In this document: piece by piece, positions 34,306 to 43,679 of the stretch
Layout: the number at the start of each line of letters is the position of its first letter
Numbering within the stretch: the stretch's first letter is position 1
Assembly: GCA_035593725.1 (NCBI GenBank)
Contig: DAOSZN010000008.1
Span: forward strand, 16,298-80,297
Reading direction: 5' to 3'
From: UBA4971 sp029551185
GTDB lineage: Bacteria; Bacillota; SHA-98; UBA4971
DNA length: 64,000 nucleotides
Made by a program: the position numbers and the translations under genes
The notes under the pieces: generated by a model
The model's database searches: none
Seen by the model: the letters and a program-made list of their open reading frames with translations, nothing else
Told to the model about the DNA's origin: nothing

Positions 34306-35327
34306 GAGATCACCTCCCCAAGCATGACATTGAGGGCAACGGCAGCTACGACAATGAATCCGACGAAGGACATGTACCAGTATGCAGGAGCGCCAATCAT
34401 GACAAGCCCGATTCTGATAGATGCCATGGTAATCGCGCCGAGCATAGTTCCGAGTATGCTCCCGACTCCTCCGTTTAGCGAGTTGCCGCCAATGACTGAC
34501 GCTGCGATGGCCTCAAGTGCAAGGTCCTGACCCCATACAGGCGACATAGAACCCATTCTCCCTAATTGAAAACAACCGCCGAGGCCGGCCAAAAGGCCGA
34601 TGAGAGTAAAGTTTATCAACTTGACTTTAACGTCAGGCACTCCCAAAGCCCGGGCAGCCCCGCGCTTGCCCCCGGTCGCAAACACCCAGTTCCCGTAGGG
34701 AGTTTTCTGGAGTATTATCCAGAATAAAACCCCGATAGCAAGCCACCATATTGCTGAGATGTGAACTGTGGATACGATCCTGTCTCCCCCTAACCATCCA
34801 AGCAGCGGAATATTCTCAAAAATACTGATTGGCCAGCCTTGGGTCAGGTAAAGCGCGACCCCTCTCCAGAACATCATTGCGCCTAAGGTTGTAATGAACG
34901 ATGGTATCCTTGCGTACAAGGTGACTAATCCATTCAAAGCGCCTATGCCGGCTGAACATGATATTGCGAAGATAAAGGCCAAGATCGGGTTCCAGTTTTG
35001 CTTTGTGATAAGCATGGCAAGGATCATGCCGCCCAGCGCGAAGTTTGATCCTACAGACAGGTCCATTTCTCCTGAAATCATGAGGAAGCTGGCTCCGACA
35101 GCGACAACTCCAAGCTCTGCAGCGATTGTCACGATATCTCCAAGTGTGCCCGGATTCAGGAATTCCCTCTTCATAGAGAAGAATACGCTGAATACGACGA
35201 TCAGGGCACAAGCAACGCCTACTTCGCGATGATGCAATAAGGCTTTCCAAAAAGAGGGTTTTTGAGACTTCTCAGAATCCGGCACGGTACAGGATTGAGA
35301 TATAGGCGAGGACCCTTTTTCATCCAT
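34293..35327 (-). CDS. Sugar ABC transporter permease, RbsC family
   Basis: 344 residues, ATG behind AAAGGAGGGAG. About 10 transmembrane segments. Conserved motifs of the RbsC/XylH class: SVGSNFALGGMI, TLGAMMFWRGVALYLTQG, ATGGKRGAARALGV and AIAASVIGGNSLNGGVGS. It forms the membrane channel for the Rbs-type binding protein encoded upstream. Sugar specificity (pentose, hexose or polyol) cannot be told from the permease. Confidence 0.93.
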   Translation of the reverse strand: MDEKGSSPISQSCTVPDSEKSQKPSFWKALLHHREVGVACALIVVFSVFFSMKREFLNPGTLGDIVTIAAELGVVAVGASFLMISGEMDLSVGSNFALGGMILAMLITKQNWNPILAFIFAISCSAGIGALNGLVTLYARIPSFITTLGAMMFWRGVALYLTQGWPISIFENIPLLGWLGGDRIVSTVHISAIWWLAIGVLFWIILQKTPYGNWVFATGGKRGAARALGVPDVKVKLINFTLIGLLAGLGGCFQLGRMGSMSPVWGQDLALEAIAASVIGGNSLNGGVGSILGTMLGAITMASIRIGLVMIGAPAYWYMSFVGFIVVAAVALNVMLGEVISWSK

Positions 35328-35355
35328 TACGCTCCCTCCTTTATGCCAATCCGAG

Positions 35356-35385
35356 ACGTGGGTGGGGGATATCCCCCACCCACGT
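35356..35385 (-). promoter_or_regulatory. Intercistronic stem-loop between binding protein and permease
   Basis: ACGTGGGTGGGGG (35356-35368) and CCCCCACCCACGT (35373-35385) form a perfect 13-bp stem with a 4-nt loop and no U-run in the transcript. It probably blocks 3'-exonuclease or attenuates transcription so that binding-protein mRNA exceeds permease mRNA. Confidence 0.75.
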
Positions 35386-35407
35386 AAAGTGTAATACCTA
35401 CTGCTGT

Positions 35408-36373
35408 TTATCTGTAACCTTGCTTCACAAGGATTTCGACAACATCTGCAGTCTCTTGAGTAATGAATCCTCGCCCTGTGTCGTAATCAGCCGGGTCAAG
35501 TTTGAATTTAGCATTCAGATACAGTTCTACGACAGCCATGAATCCCTGCAGGTACTGTTGCTGATCCACGGTTCCTTCGCAGATTCCGTCTTTAATTGCT
35601 TGAATTGTGTTAGGTTCCAAGTCAAAAGAGGCAAACAGGATTTTCCCTTTGAGTCCGTCGTCTCTTATCATCTTGATTGTGGGAATCGCACCGAGAGGCC
35701 CTACTGTAAAGATTGCAGCAGTGTCAGGATTTGCCTTAAGATAGCTCCTCAGGATACCAATTGCCTGAGTGGCATCTTGGGTTATGTCCAGCTTATCTAC
35801 TTTACCGCCAAGTTCAGCGGTGATAACATCTGAGATTCCTTTTGCCCTCGCTTCGAGGCCCACGTGTCCGGCTTGGTGGATTGCAACTACTACCTTGGCG
35901 CCTTTCTTAAGCTTCGGCATGAGCTTATAAGCCACCATTTTGCCTGCTTCGTACTCATCCATACCGATGTAAGCCATATAGGGAATGGTTCCCTTGTGCT
36001 CTTCAGGTTCTTTACAGTTTATGGCCACCACGGGGATACCCCGACTTCTGGCTTCCTTAATCGGCTCAACCCATGCCCTGGCGTCACTTATGGATGTAGC
36101 AATACCATCAGCTTTAGCTGCCATGGCTGCGTTAAACATATTAACTTGTTCCGGCACATTGTATCCGGCAGGTCCCTGGAAGATTGCTTTTACGCCAAGG
36201 GCTTTCCCTGCGTCCTGAACTCCCCTTTGAACGACAGCCCAGAATGGGTCACCGGGACCTGTATGGGCAATTACGTAGAAAGTCATGTCATCAGCAGCGG
36301 ATACAGCAGTCGAGATTCCACCGAGAGTCAATGCCAGAGACAACACAAGAATTAACCCAACCAATCGTTTCAT
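35408..36373 (-). CDS. Sugar ABC transporter substrate-binding protein, RbsB family
   Basis: 321 residues from the ATG at 36373 with GGAGGG upstream. Signal peptide MKRLVGLILVLSLALTLGG ending AVSA, with no lipobox Cys. The mature protein has the periplasmic-binding-protein-4 fold: FYVIAHTGPGDPFWAVVQRG, PVVAINCKEPEE, YIGMDEYEAGKMVAY. It delivers a sugar or polyol to the permease. Its signal-peptide-coding DNA closely resembles that of the unrelated Fe3+-class binding proteins at 38934 and 47854 (see findings). It heads the leftward operon SBP-permease-ATPase. Confidence 0.92.
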   Translation of the reverse strand: MKRLVGLILVLSLALTLGGISTAVSAADDMTFYVIAHTGPGDPFWAVVQRGVQDAGKALGVKAIFQGPAGYNVPEQVNMFNAAMAAKADGIATSISDARAWVEPIKEARSRGIPVVAINCKEPEEHKGTIPYMAYIGMDEYEAGKMVAYKLMPKLKKGAKVVVAIHQAGHVGLEARAKGISDVITAELGGKVDKLDITQDATQAIGILRSYLKANPDTAAIFTVGPLGAIPTIKMIRDDGLKGKILFASFDLEPNTIQAIKDGICEGTVDQQQYLQGFMAVVELYLNAKFKLDPADYDTGRGFITQETADVVEILVKQGYR

Positions 36374-36734
36374 TAACAAGCCCTCCTTAATTCTTTAGGT
36401 CTGTGTTGATGTGGTTCCGGAGCTTCTCTCAATCCACTAAGCGCCCTAAAGCTCTGTTTGGCTGATTAGCCCTCCCTTCAGAGTAGACTCGCTGTGTATC
36501 GTCTAATTATCGACGTGGAGAGCGTGAGGCAGGTATTGTATTTGACTGAGGTCCACCGGTTTTTTTAATGGGCTTGCGGTTGAAGCTGGATCATCTGCAG
36601 CGTCTTTGGCATATTGCATGAGTTGACTTTTTGTCTTTCATACTACCACATAATGTTTAAACGCAGTTACTCCGAGTGATGACAATGTACACCCGCCACT
36701 TAAGCAAAGTCCTGTCTACATCCTAACCCTTGTA
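36374..36734. other. Upstream region of the Rbs-type operon
   Basis: No gene seen. It must carry the promoter of the leftward SBP-permease-ATPase operon and the end of the transcript for the epimerase upstream. I see no convincing -35/-10 pair. The 5' leader just before the SBP shares the string ACATCAACACAG with the leader of the SBP at 38934 (ACATCAATACAG). Confidence 0.4.
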
Positions 36735-37541
36735 CTATCGGTAACTAATAATAGGTGAAATGTATTCAAATACTTTCTTAAAGGCAGTCTTATAATCAGG
36801 CATGTGCATTATTTCAGCTGAAAGATATCCTTCATATTCTATATCCTTCAGCGTATTGATAACTTTCCGGAAATCAAAGCATCCGAAGCCAGGCGCCCAT
36901 CTTGTGTTGTCCGCTATATGAACATGCCAAATACGGTCACCGGCCTTGTAAATCGGTTCAGTGAGACTTGATTCCTCAATGTTCATATGAAAAGTGTCTA
37001 TCAGAAGACCGACATTATCATCCAGTTGAGACGCAATGGAATATGCGTCCTCTATCGTATTGAATAAATCAATCTCATAGCGGTTGATAGGTTCCAGGAG
37101 TATCCTGACATTCTTTTGTTTAGCATAGGCTGATACTTCAGAGAGTCCGCTTTTTATATGGTTGACTGCTTCATCATATGAAAGCCCGTCTGACATCTTT
37201 CCTCGTATGAGTCCTACGATTACGTCAGCTTCAAGGACTGCCCCTAAATCGACATGAGCCTTCAGCCGCTCTATGGCTTTTGCTCTACGCGTCTCATCCG
37301 GATGAGCCAGGCTAAGGCCTTCTTTGTACGCAGCTCCGGTTCCAAGTGCAGGCACTTTCAGCTCATACGATTCCAGCAGTTGCGTAACTTGAGCCGCATC
37401 AATATCCGAGGGATCAGCTATCGCAAGCTCAACCCCGGTAAATCCTATATCTGCAGCAAGATTGACAGCCTCTTTGAGAGGTATGTCAGCTGCAAGGGAT
37501 GTCGCGTTCGGAGTTGCGTTAACTACGATGGAAAGCTTCAT
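36735..37541 (-). CDS. TIM-barrel sugar isomerase/epimerase (tagatose-3-epimerase-like, resembles 5-keto-L-gluconate epimerase IolO)
   Basis: 268 residues, ATG behind AGGAGG. Metal and catalytic residues of the AP-endonuclease-2 barrel: Glu in LLEPINRYEIDLFNTIEDA, Asp and His in IDTFHMNIEE, His in HVHIADNTRWAPG, Glu in LSAEIM. The phrases LGTGAAYKEGLSLAHPD and ADNTRWAPGFGCFDFR strongly recall the Thermotoga inositol-pathway epimerase IolO, from memory rather than alignment. It interconverts keto-sugars or sugar acids in the cytoplasm. It lies 286 nt downstream of the second Afu-type binding protein and may be read from that operon. Confidence 0.82.
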   Translation of the reverse strand: MKLSIVVNATPNATSLAADIPLKEAVNLAADIGFTGVELAIADPSDIDAAQVTQLLESYELKVPALGTGAAYKEGLSLAHPDETRRAKAIERLKAHVDLGAVLEADVIVGLIRGKMSDGLSYDEAVNHIKSGLSEVSAYAKQKNVRILLEPINRYEIDLFNTIEDAYSIASQLDDNVGLLIDTFHMNIEESSLTEPIYKAGDRIWHVHIADNTRWAPGFGCFDFRKVINTLKDIEYEGYLSAEIMHMPDYKTAFKKVFEYISPIISYR

Positions 37542-37698
37542 TATCTATAAACCTCCTGCTTTAATTCATTGGTGTCATCATCATCTGGATATTTAATAAA
37601 CATGATTATTATTTCCTTATTTACTTGCAAATTCCTTCCTTTGGCGGTTGCGCGAAGCATTATCTCTTTTTACGGAGCCTTATATCTTAAAACTATAG

Positions 37699-37727
37699 GA
37701 CTGCCGGGAGTTTCAGACCCGGCAGTC
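37699..37727 (-). promoter_or_regulatory. Stem-loop downstream of second Afu-type binding protein
   Basis: GACTGCCGGG (37699-37708) pairs with CCCGGCAGTC (37718-37727). The stem bases are identical to those of the hairpin at 46693-46727 after the paralogous binding protein, so the hairpin was duplicated with the gene. Confidence 0.75.
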
Positions 37728-37827
37728 ATGTCGTGATAATCGTGTGATTACTGCTTTACGTATAATTTTGGGCACAGGTATATTCTATGGTTAGTCAGTA
37801 TTTTGGCCCAACCGAAGGATATACTTT

Positions 37828-38934
37828 CTATTTTGCATGTTTCATCCAAAAGTCAAAGAGTTCCGCATAGTATTTTACCGTAGTTTGAGCGTTCAAAGGC
37901 ATTGCGACTTTTGCCCACTCCTCAATACCACCCAACGGATCATCGGGATGAGGAGGTATTCCGGGATTTGGAGAAAAATTGCCCAGGTCTTTTGTCCAAG
38001 CATTTACACCTTCGTCTAGCAAGTAGCTTACGAATAGCTTTGCAGCATTGGGACTGGCCGCATTCATTGTTATAGCTACATATGCAGGATAGAGATAGCC
38101 AATACAAGGTTCTATGCCGTAACACACATCCAAGGCCAAGTTCTTTGCAGGAATTTCCCTGTGTTTGCTTAGTACGTATAAGCCAACAGGAGGATCCGTC
38201 TGACCCCGAGCTCCTACAGCTTCTGCTACGTCTCCGTCACTCCTGAAGATAACAGGCTTGTTATTTGCGAAGCGTTTGATGAACTCCCAACCGGCATTGG
38301 GAGTTGTTAGAACAATTGGTTCGCCAAAGCATTTTTCGTATGCTGCTGCCATTACGTCTGCAGCTTCCACTATTTCTGCAAACCATGCCAATTGCATGGC
38401 GGTAAACTGTGGATCTCTCAGTGCAACTTTACCACGCCATTTTGGTGTGGTAAGCTCCCAAAGGTTTTTTATCGGAGGTTCATCGTATGCCTCTGTGTTA
38501 TAACCGATAATACGAGGCTGGAATCGATAAGCCAGTGGATTTTGGTATTCAACCGGCACAATATCTTTGTGAGTTGAAGGGACATAATTAATTACATACC
38601 CTTGAGAAAGCAACTGGCCCAGTAAAATTGCCGCGCTTTCTGAAACCATCACGTCAGCGCCTCTTGCCTTTGCTTCATGCTCACGTACCACGCGGTCACT
38701 TATCTCAGAATCACCCATTTTGGTCCATTGCACTTCAATACTGTACTTGTTTGTAAAGCCTTCTGCTGCTTCCCCCATTCTGCTGGATGTATCATATACA
38801 ACTACTACGCCTTCCTTTTTTGCGGCTTCAACAATTGCATTCCAATCTTCATCTGAAGCCGATACAGTAACGGAGACTCCGCCTAACGTCAATACCAGAG
38901 AAAACACAAGCAGTAACGCAGCAAATCGTTTCAC
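37828..38934 (-). CDS. Fe3+/AfuA-class ABC substrate-binding protein, second copy (orphan)
   Basis: 368 residues from a GTG at 38934 with GGGAGG upstream. Signal peptide VKRFAALLLVFSLVLTLGG ending TVSA, no lipobox. Family 1/ABC-iron class fold: IVEAAKKEGVVVVYDTSSR, KARGADVMVSESAAIL, ELTTPKWRGKVALRDPQ, PNAAKLFVSYLLDEG. By eye it is about 80 % identical to the binding protein at 46748-47854. No own permease or ATPase follows; it probably feeds the permease at 44821-46665. Members of this class bind Fe3+, sugar phosphates (AfuA), thiamine, or aminoethylphosphonate, and context favours an organic or phosphorylated ligand. Confidence 0.9.
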   Translation of the reverse strand: MKRFAALLLVFSLVLTLGGVSVTVSASDEDWNAIVEAAKKEGVVVVYDTSSRMGEAAEGFTNKYSIEVQWTKMGDSEISDRVVREHEAKARGADVMVSESAAILLGQLLSQGYVINYVPSTHKDIVPVEYQNPLAYRFQPRIIGYNTEAYDEPPIKNLWELTTPKWRGKVALRDPQFTAMQLAWFAEIVEAADVMAAAYEKCFGEPIVLTTPNAGWEFIKRFANNKPVIFRSDGDVAEAVGARGQTDPPVGLYVLSKHREIPAKNLALDVCYGIEPCIGYLYPAYVAITMNAASPNAAKLFVSYLLDEGVNAWTKDLGNFSPNPGIPPHPDDPLGGIEEWAKVAMPLNAQTTVKYYAELFDFWMKHAK

Positions 38935-39094
38935 TGAAAAAACCTCCCTGTATTGATGTACTTCCAAGTCCTTCCTTAATTCATCAGGCGCTTCTTGTTG
39001 ATACCGAGCTGACTAACCCCCCTTCATAACGGAATCATCGTACCTGTATATGATCCATTAATGTGACCCATAGCAGTCATTGCTTTGACTACAT

Positions 39095-39976
39095 TCATGA
39101 ATAGCGTAGGTCAATTAATTCCTTAACCTCACTGATATCTCGTCGAAACGGCCCCTCAGCTTCCATCTTCAGACTTGCAACTGCTGCCGCCCAAATTGTA
39201 GCCTCTTCCGGAGAACTCCGAAGACGGGCAGCCATATATGAGGAGACACAAGTATCTCCTCGACCGCTTCGCCCAATAAGCTCTTTGGGGTAGAAGGCGG
39301 CTTCAAAAAAGCTACCGTCTGCATAAACCAACAATCCGTCCTTATGGGTGAGGACTATTTCTTTTGGCCCCATGTCCGCCAACATCTTAGCAGCCTTATG
39401 GATGTCCTTTTCTCCGGTAAGAGATTCGGCTTCAACAGCATCGGTTTTTACGACATTCACCTTTGCCAGGATACGCTCCATGTCAGGCCAGTCGGCATGA
39501 ACCAACTTATCACCCTGCCGTATCCGGACGAACCCTTGGGCATCAATGGAGATCCGCGTATTCTTGGCTCTAAGCGTATCAATAACTTCTTCGGGAACCT
39601 CACCCCGAATAGAAGGCGAGATTACGATTGCTTTTGCAGATATGTTTTCGACCTCTGTAGGTGTGAAAGGCTCTGCTGTGCTGTGAACATATATCACGCG
39701 TTCATCCGGATTCGAAGAGGGATACTCTAAGGTAAAGCAAGTTGACTTTGGTGTATACGTAACATATGTGTCGACACCTATTTTTTCTAATTCATCAACA
39801 ACGATATGATCCTCACGTGCCAGTTTAGTGATTGCCGCAACTTTAAGCCCCATCCTGGCTACAGCATGGGCGCCGTAGTTGAACCCGCCCCCGTTTACAT
39901 ACCGGGTCCCGGAAGAAGAGACAATTGTGTCTTTTGTGTAATGGCCTATTAACGCTATATCATACTGCGCATTCAT
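39095..39976 (-). CDS. PfkB-family carbohydrate kinase
   Basis: 293 residues. N-terminal NGGGFNYGAHAVARMGLKVAAITKLARED (ribokinase signature 1 region) and C-terminal IGRSGRGDTCVSSYMAARL, where the catalytic Asp sits in GRGDT instead of the usual GAGDT. It phosphorylates a sugar, polyol or nucleoside with ATP. The GRGD variant and short length suggest a subfamily outside classical ribokinase or fructokinase. It begins 10 nt after the TIM-barrel gene, so it is co-transcribed. Confidence 0.88.
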   Translation of the reverse strand: MNAQYDIALIGHYTKDTIVSSSGTRYVNGGGFNYGAHAVARMGLKVAAITKLAREDHIVVDELEKIGVDTYVTYTPKSTCFTLEYPSSNPDERVIYVHSTAEPFTPTEVENISAKAIVISPSIRGEVPEEVIDTLRAKNTRISIDAQGFVRIRQGDKLVHADWPDMERILAKVNVVKTDAVEAESLTGEKDIHKAAKMLADMGPKEIVLTHKDGLLVYADGSFFEAAFYPKELIGRSGRGDTCVSSYMAARLRSSPEEATIWAAAVASLKMEAEGPFRRDISEVKELIDLRYS

Positions 39977-39986
39977 TTTTGACCTC

Positions 39987-40850
39987 CTAGTAATTGATTA
40001 ACATGCGTGTAATGCTGTTAATGCTGGATTCTATATAGGATCGACATTCTCCAGGCGATACTCCCCATAGAATCGGGGATAATTCCAGGTTATAGATTCC
40101 GTTGTAACCTGAATTCTTGAGGATATCTATGCAATCTTTGACGTAACCTTGATCAGCTAAGACAGGCCCATGTGTTCTTCCGTCAGGTCCGATATCATGA
40201 ATATGAGTATGAATCACATTTTTCGTAAACTCGTCACAGGGCAGTCGTGAATCCTTTTTCTTGCAATAATTCGCTTGACTATGGCCTACATCCCAACACA
40301 GCCCGAGGTTTCTAAAACCAATCTGTTTGGCCATGAATAGCGTATCAGAAAAGGTAACACCGACTGACTGACGATCTTTGTGCCTGCATATTTCTAAGGC
40401 TGCCTTGAATACTGAATTCTTCGCTAATGCCATGGTCAAAAGGTTCAGATCATGCAGAGTTTGCCGAGTGATTTGGCTCTTAGTCGCACTCATATCCGAT
40501 TCATGACTGTGTACGGTAAAAGGGATCGTATCTTGTTGTTTATGTTCTATTAAAGTCTTCTCCAGCTCCCGAACGCCTAAGGGGATATCAGACTCATCTT
40601 CCATTTCAGGAAGCCAACCATGAACCGTGATTCCCAAACCTGCATCTCTTATTGTCTCCACACCTTGTTTCAATTGAATAGGAGGGGTTTCGGCGCAGAG
40701 CTCATTAATCTCTATAGAGGTCACCCCCAATTCCTTAAGGGTCTTCAAGCATTCGTCAATCGATCCATAGATCTCTTGCCACCATACGTCCGCTTTGTTT
40801 GAAATGTTGCCTGTAAGGTAGTTTATGGGTAACGTAAAACCAATCCTCAA
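39987..40850 (-). CDS. TIM-barrel sugar phosphate isomerase/epimerase family protein
   Basis: 287 residues from a TTG at 40850, chosen because GGAAGGAG stands just upstream; the in-frame ATG at 40898 has no ribosome site and adds a basic, non-family tail. Visible metal ligands: Glu in AALEICRHKD, Asp/His in CWDVGHSQAN, His in HTHIHDIGPDG, Glu in YNLELSP, in the order of the xylose-isomerase-like barrel. The substrate is unknown. It belongs to the leftward cluster between the secreted phosphoesterase and the PfkB kinase. Confidence 0.82.
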   Translation of the reverse strand: MRIGFTLPINYLTGNISNKADVWWQEIYGSIDECLKTLKELGVTSIEINELCAETPPIQLKQGVETIRDAGLGITVHGWLPEMEDESDIPLGVRELEKTLIEHKQQDTIPFTVHSHESDMSATKSQITRQTLHDLNLLTMALAKNSVFKAALEICRHKDRQSVGVTFSDTLFMAKQIGFRNLGLCWDVGHSQANYCKKKDSRLPCDEFTKNVIHTHIHDIGPDGRTHGPVLADQGYVKDCIDILKNSGYNGIYNLELSPILWGVSPGECRSYIESSINSITRMLINY

Positions 40851-40946
40851 ACTCCTGCTCCTTCCTGATGGTTTTCCGAAACGCGGGCTCTTGTCCATTC
40901 ATGAGGTATCAGGCCAGAGACGGCGGCGGTAGTCTCTCCGGTTAGG

Positions 40947-40997
40947 AGGCATGTGTGCCCTCTCGGTAATTCCGGCCTTCCAAGGGCGCACATGCCT
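40947..40997 (-). promoter_or_regulatory. Intercistronic 15-bp stem-loop after the phosphoesterase gene
   Basis: AGGCATGTGTGCCCT (40947-40961) pairs with AGGGCGCACATGCCT (40983-40997), with a single G-U pair. No U-run follows on the transcribed strand, so processing or mRNA stabilisation is likelier than termination. Confidence 0.6.
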
Positions 40998-41061
40998 TTG
41001 ATTAGTCTATCCCGAGGAGTGAATAGTCTCTGCCGGGACAGACTGAATGGACTCGGATTAA

Positions 41062-43575
41062 TTACTCAGCCGGCTTCCATATCACAATTGAGTCTATTAC
41101 TTTATTTGTTCCGTCGTCGGCTCCTTCCCATCCATGCAAGTGTCCAACGTCTTTCTCAATGGCCTGTATATACAAGTGATCAGGGGTTACGTCTACTTTC
41201 ATATAGTGGAATACAGGATGAGTGGACGCGCTCTCTCCTTTATCCGGGTCATTCTTCCTAAATGCAAGCCAAGAGCTGTCCCCAACTTCTGATATGGGAT
41301 ACAAATCTCTGTTCTGTGCTCCGGCACCTGCTGAAGTGATAAATATTGTCCCTTTGTTTTGAGTTGCCTGTCCAAATCTTCCGGAGCCTTCTTCCGCGTA
41401 TGCGTTTTCCAGTTTATAGTACTGAGCTTCCTGTAAATCTCCTACGAGTTTTGAGCGGTAGCCTCTTATGTTCTTCGTGCGTTCATAGTTATGATCGTGG
41501 GCAGTAAATACAACATCAACTATTCCTGATTCATCAATAATATCTACGAAATCGCCTTCTCGCATCAGACCTGCGACTTCTAAAACGTCATTCATATGAC
41601 CTGTGCTAGTGGTATATATTGAATGATGTAATAGCACGATTACCCAGTCAATTTCTCCTGATTCCTTCGCCTTTTTCGCTTTCGCCAGATCGTTTTTCAG
41701 CCATTCAAGTTGTAGATTGTGGAATTCTTGATTTGGAAAACCTGACATGAACGCTACAACATGAACATTCCCATAGTTGAATGAGTACCAGTATTCTTCA
41801 TATCCCTGATTATTAAGGTAAGGCCAATCCTCCATGGAGTTTACGGGGAAGTTGAACATGTTCCACCATGTAGGCGCCAATCTTTCATGATTCCCATGCA
41901 CATGGACCATGGGATATCTGGCCAGTAATTCTTTGCTGTTAGATTTACCGCCTACTCCGTAATTAAACCACGCGTCATATTCAATGAAAGCTCCGTTGCC
42001 TCCATAGTCACCTGTAAATGCTGTAAAGCCCGGAGCTCCGCACTTGGCGTTGTCATCAAGAATTTGTAATATATCCTCATTCAGGTGATTGAATACGTCG
42101 TATTGAGCTTTTGAATCCCCGTACACGATAAAAGTAAAGTTATCAGGGTTTTCCGGGTTTGTTTTGATAGTATGTATTTCAGATTTTATCAGGTTTTCTC
42201 CCTTGCTCTCAGCGTAGTATTCATACCAAGTATCGGGTTTCAAATCCTCTAAGACAACATTGTATGCATGAGCTTCAGTGGTGCCCATAGAAAACTGGAC
42301 CGGTTTCTGTCTTATTTCTCGGAATCTCTCTTCACCTTTTTCTCTAAGATACACTGCTCCTTCATTGGAAGAAGTGTTTGCCAGCCAGTTAATTGATATG
42401 GTCTGTTGTTTTCCGGTGATTCTATCCGGATCAGGCCAGGTAATGTTTATATTCATTTTGTCGCCTTTGATGGACTTCAGTTCTCCGGGCTGCATTACCA
42501 CATTATCTACTAACGGGCGGTATTCAACTACATAAGGATAATGCATTCTAAAACCGAACTTATTATCCTCTTCCGTGCCCCATGAATAACCGTAAGTTAT
42601 CCAAATGCTATCTCCGTAGGTAGCGACAGCATGCTTTTGCGTGCCGAAGGGTAAGTCAGATTTTCTTACAAAGCTGTCGGTTTCAGGGGTGTATTCATAT
42701 ACAGTGGGAAGAAACTCGCCCATGTTTCTTCCTCCGATTATGTACGCTTTACCCCTAACCGCTGCTACAAACGGACTATCGGTAGGCTCAGGCAGATCGC
42801 TCAGTCTCTTCCATTGAGAGCCTTTAGGAGCGTTCGGGTCAAAGACGCAGGCCATCTTACTGGCCTCACCTTCTTCATCTTCACCGATGTCATCAGACAG
42901 CGATACTCCACCGCCAAAAATATAGAACTTATTATCAATCACAACTCCGGAGTAACCATAGTCTACTAAGGACGCAGGAGGCACTTGGTGATCTATGCTA
43001 TCCAGCTGTATGAATTTCTCGATCACAGGATCAAAGACCGAAACAAGTCCGTCCTCGCCTAGTAGAACAACGTATTCTTTCCCGGTAATGGACATTATTC
43101 CCCAAGAGCCCGTATTCCAGTTTCCGAGCACTCCGATATCTTCCATTTTGGCTATTTCCAGTTTTTCTATATCGAACTTGAGCAACCTGTTCTTCGCTGC
43201 AATATATATGTATGGACTCTCATCACTGGTTCTAAAGGCTGTGGCTTTATAAAAATCTTTGCCTGTGCCGACATTTGTATACCCTTTTTCCCCGGTTTTA
43301 AGGTTAATCCATTCTATATTTGGGAAATCTACGAAGTCCTCAATTCCGTCTTGTCCCCATCCTAGGTAATGAGAATAGTAAGCTCTCCCGCTTGTGACCC
43401 ACATTACATCTCCAATTACCGTGTTGCTGTGGCCCCTTCTGGGATGTATCAAGTTTTCGTGTATTATCATGATTGGGGTTTCGTCTTGTGCTAACGCAAT
43501 TCCAGTACAAGTCCCGACTAGCAACGTAAGGAGCATCACGAGCACAATGGCTAAAGATACGTTTCTCCTTCTCAT
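41062..43575 (-). CDS. Secreted Kelch-repeat plus purple-acid-phosphatase-like metallophosphoesterase
   Basis: 837 residues from the ATG at 43575, which gives a clean signal peptide (MRRRNVSLAIVLVMLL to ALAQ); frames to 43635 only add an unlikely leader. Residues about 30-370 contain Kelch-like blades (NKFYIFGGG, GKAYIIGGRN with VYEYTPETDSF). About 375-480 is a fibronectin-like domain as in purple acid phosphatases (ISINWLANTSS, LKPDTWYEYYAES). About 480-800 is a calcineurin-like phosphoesterase: VYGDSKAQ, TGDYGGNG, HGNHE, LLHHSIY, TAHDHNYERT. It acts outside the cytoplasmic membrane on a phosphoester. It lies downstream of the ABC ATPase in the same direction, 104 nt away. Confidence 0.88.
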   Translation of the reverse strand: MRRRNVSLAIVLVMLLTLLVGTCTGIALAQDETPIMIIHENLIHPRRGHSNTVIGDVMWVTSGRAYYSHYLGWGQDGIEDFVDFPNIEWINLKTGEKGYTNVGTGKDFYKATAFRTSDESPYIYIAAKNRLLKFDIEKLEIAKMEDIGVLGNWNTGSWGIMSITGKEYVVLLGEDGLVSVFDPVIEKFIQLDSIDHQVPPASLVDYGYSGVVIDNKFYIFGGGVSLSDDIGEDEEGEASKMACVFDPNAPKGSQWKRLSDLPEPTDSPFVAAVRGKAYIIGGRNMGEFLPTVYEYTPETDSFVRKSDLPFGTQKHAVATYGDSIWITYGYSWGTEEDNKFGFRMHYPYVVEYRPLVDNVVMQPGELKSIKGDKMNINITWPDPDRITGKQQTISINWLANTSSNEGAVYLREKGEERFREIRQKPVQFSMGTTEAHAYNVVLEDLKPDTWYEYYAESKGENLIKSEIHTIKTNPENPDNFTFIVYGDSKAQYDVFNHLNEDILQILDDNAKCGAPGFTAFTGDYGGNGAFIEYDAWFNYGVGGKSNSKELLARYPMVHVHGNHERLAPTWWNMFNFPVNSMEDWPYLNNQGYEEYWYSFNYGNVHVVAFMSGFPNQEFHNLQLEWLKNDLAKAKKAKESGEIDWVIVLLHHSIYTTSTGHMNDVLEVAGLMREGDFVDIIDESGIVDVVFTAHDHNYERTKNIRGYRSKLVGDLQEAQYYKLENAYAEEGSGRFGQATQNKGTIFITSAGAGAQNRDLYPISEVGDSSWLAFRKNDPDKGESASTHPVFHYMKVDVTPDHLYIQAIEKDVGHLHGWEGADDGTNKVIDSIVIWKPAE

Positions 43576-43679
43576 GAATGTACACCGTCCCTTTAACATA
43601 ATAAATGCCTCAAGAATCAGGCCTTTGGGCCTCAAGTGAATTTACCGGTTCTGAAGAACTCTCCCTTCTTCCTAAAGGC

